From an uncultured Prevotella sp. (lineage in GTDB: Bacteria; Bacteroidota; Bacteroidia; Bacteroidales; Bacteroidaceae), in contig CALCUV010000155.1 in assembly GCA_937906765.1 (NCBI GenBank), forward strand, positions 1 to 5,221: a stretch of 5,221 nt of DNA. Reading direction: 5' to 3'. The position numbers and the translations under genes were made by a program. The notes beneath the pieces were generated by a model, which was given only the letters and a program-made list of their open reading frames with translations, had not been told where the DNA came from and did not search any database. Positions 4,456 through 5,221 of this stretch are shown piece after piece; the first letter of the stretch is position 1, and the number at the start of each line of letters is the position of its first letter.

Positions 4456-5221
4456 ATGAAAAAGTTTATGCTTTTTGCAACTGCTGTAGGTTTGACACTT
4501 ACAAGTTGCGTGAATGACGAAGAAACCACAATGATGGGCAGTCGTTCTGTGATTGCATTTGATGCTCCAGCGATGAAGACTTCACGTGTAAACGTATCGG
4601 GTGAAATTACTGGCATAAAGTATCCTCAGGGAGAAAATTTCCAGGTGTTCAGTAAGATTTACACAGGTAGCTATGCAGGTTGGACAGCTTCAACAGAAAT
4701 TAAGGATTACTTTAATGCGGCTGGTGATTCTGCAACGCACGAAGGCGGTTACTGGGCAACAAATACTGTGTACTACTGGCCTGATGCTGGTTACAACTTG
4801 GCATTTGCTGCTTACTCTCCCGCTACTTTAGGAACAGCTTCTCAAGCTGCAACTATTACTCGCACTGAAGCAGGTCTTCAGATTACAAACTTCGTGTCAG
4901 AAACTGCATCAGATGACCAGTACGACTTGATGTATTCTCACACTGCTTATGACCGCAACAGGTCAAACAATGGTGCGTCGGCTGTGTCTTTGCAGTTTGA
5001 ACATGCTTTGAGTTCTATCGTGTTCTCTTCACAGAAGTCTGATGCTAATGTTGACTACAAAATTACAGACTTGAAGGTAACAGGTACTTTCTATACACAG
5101 GGAGACTTTAACCAAGGTATCACATCTGCTACTTCAGGAGGTGCATATACTGAAAACGAAAATCCCGCTTGGACTTTGGACGCAACTTCATCTGTTAACT
5201 ATGAACCTACGTTTACTGCGT
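4456..5221 (+). CDS. Fimbrillin-family (Mfa-like) lipoprotein, 3'-truncated by window
   Basis: An open frame of 255 codons runs off the right edge. The start MKKFMLFATAVGLTLTSC is a lipoprotein signal with lipobox LTSC (Cys18). The body fits the fimbrillin-like (Mfa_like_1) family: YYWPDAGYNLAFAAYSP at 106-122, DDQYDLMYSHTAY at 153-165, and VSLQFEHALSSIVF at 177-190, the family's characteristic F-x-HALS strand. Members are pilin-type structural or tip subunits. They are exported as lipoproteins, then in P. gingivalis cut after an arginine so the exposed groove can accept the next subunit's donor strand. Candidate arginines here are R30 (GSR-SVIAF) and R44, but cleavage is not shown. Codon choice leans to T-ended GCT, TCT, GGT and ACT more than in the two upstream genes, as expected for an abundant structural protein. 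The missing C-terminus prevents deciding between major pilin and minor/tip subunit. Confidence 0.85.
   Translation, partial: MKKFMLFATAVGLTLTSCVNDEETTMMGSRSVIAFDAPAMKTSRVNVSGEITGIKYPQGENFQVFSKIYTGSYAGWTASTEIKDYFNAAGDSATHEGGYWATNTVYYWPDAGYNLAFAAYSPATLGTASQAATITRTEAGLQITNFVSETASDDQYDLMYSHTAYDRNRSNNGASAVSLQFEHALSSIVFSSQKSDANVDYKITDLKVTGTFYTQGDFNQGITSATSGGAYTENENPAWTLDATSSVNYEPTFTA

Overview
The window looks like chromosomal DNA from a Bacteroidales bacterium (Prevotella/Bacteroides/Porphyromonas type). Three things point there. A DUF3575 outer-membrane protein, a FimB/Mfa2-like lipoprotein and a fimbrillin-like lipoprotein stand in a row. Two promoters fit the Bacteroidetes consensus TTTG-N19..21-TAnnTTTG. 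Most starts are A/T-rich without a Shine-Dalgarno, with one notable exception. I cannot name a species from sequence alone.

Layout. (1) Positions 1-955, plus strand: the 3' part of an IS200/REP-associated (Y1, HUH-type) transposase-like gene, cut by the left window edge. It is visibly more GC-rich than the rest. Its C-terminal third reads like a DprA/SLOG-type Rossmann domain, and a near-perfect palindrome lies inside its coding sequence. (2) Positions 955-1000: a 20-bp perfect stem serving as a bidirectional terminator between two convergent genes. (3) Positions 1011-1364, minus strand: a small cytosolic thioredoxin with WCGPC. (4) Positions 1365-2036: a 672-bp, mostly AT-rich region with two divergent promoters. 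The thioredoxin promoter is about 200 nt from its gene, and its leader consists largely of two short tandem-repeat arrays (8-bp and 7-bp units). The rightward promoter serves the fimbrial genes through a leader of about 235 nt that holds a doubtful 61-codon ORF and a (GCAA)4 tract.

(5) Positions 2037-5221, plus strand: a fimbrial/surface-adhesin operon. It has a DUF3575 protein (signal peptide, OmpA-like domain, probable C-terminal barrel), then a FimB/Mfa2-like (DUF5119-like) lipoprotein overlapping it by ATGA and preceded by an unusually strong Shine-Dalgarno. After a 71-bp AT-rich gap with three copies of ATTATTAAC comes a fimbrillin-family lipoprotein cut by the right edge. The likely logic is an outer-membrane platform or accessory protein, an anchor/assembly lipoprotein, and the structural or tip pilin, all exported as precursors. 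No recombinase, invertible segment, tRNA, rRNA or CRISPR array was seen.

The least ordinary parts are the transposase-DprA-like fusion with its internal palindrome, and the repeat-built thioredoxin leader.
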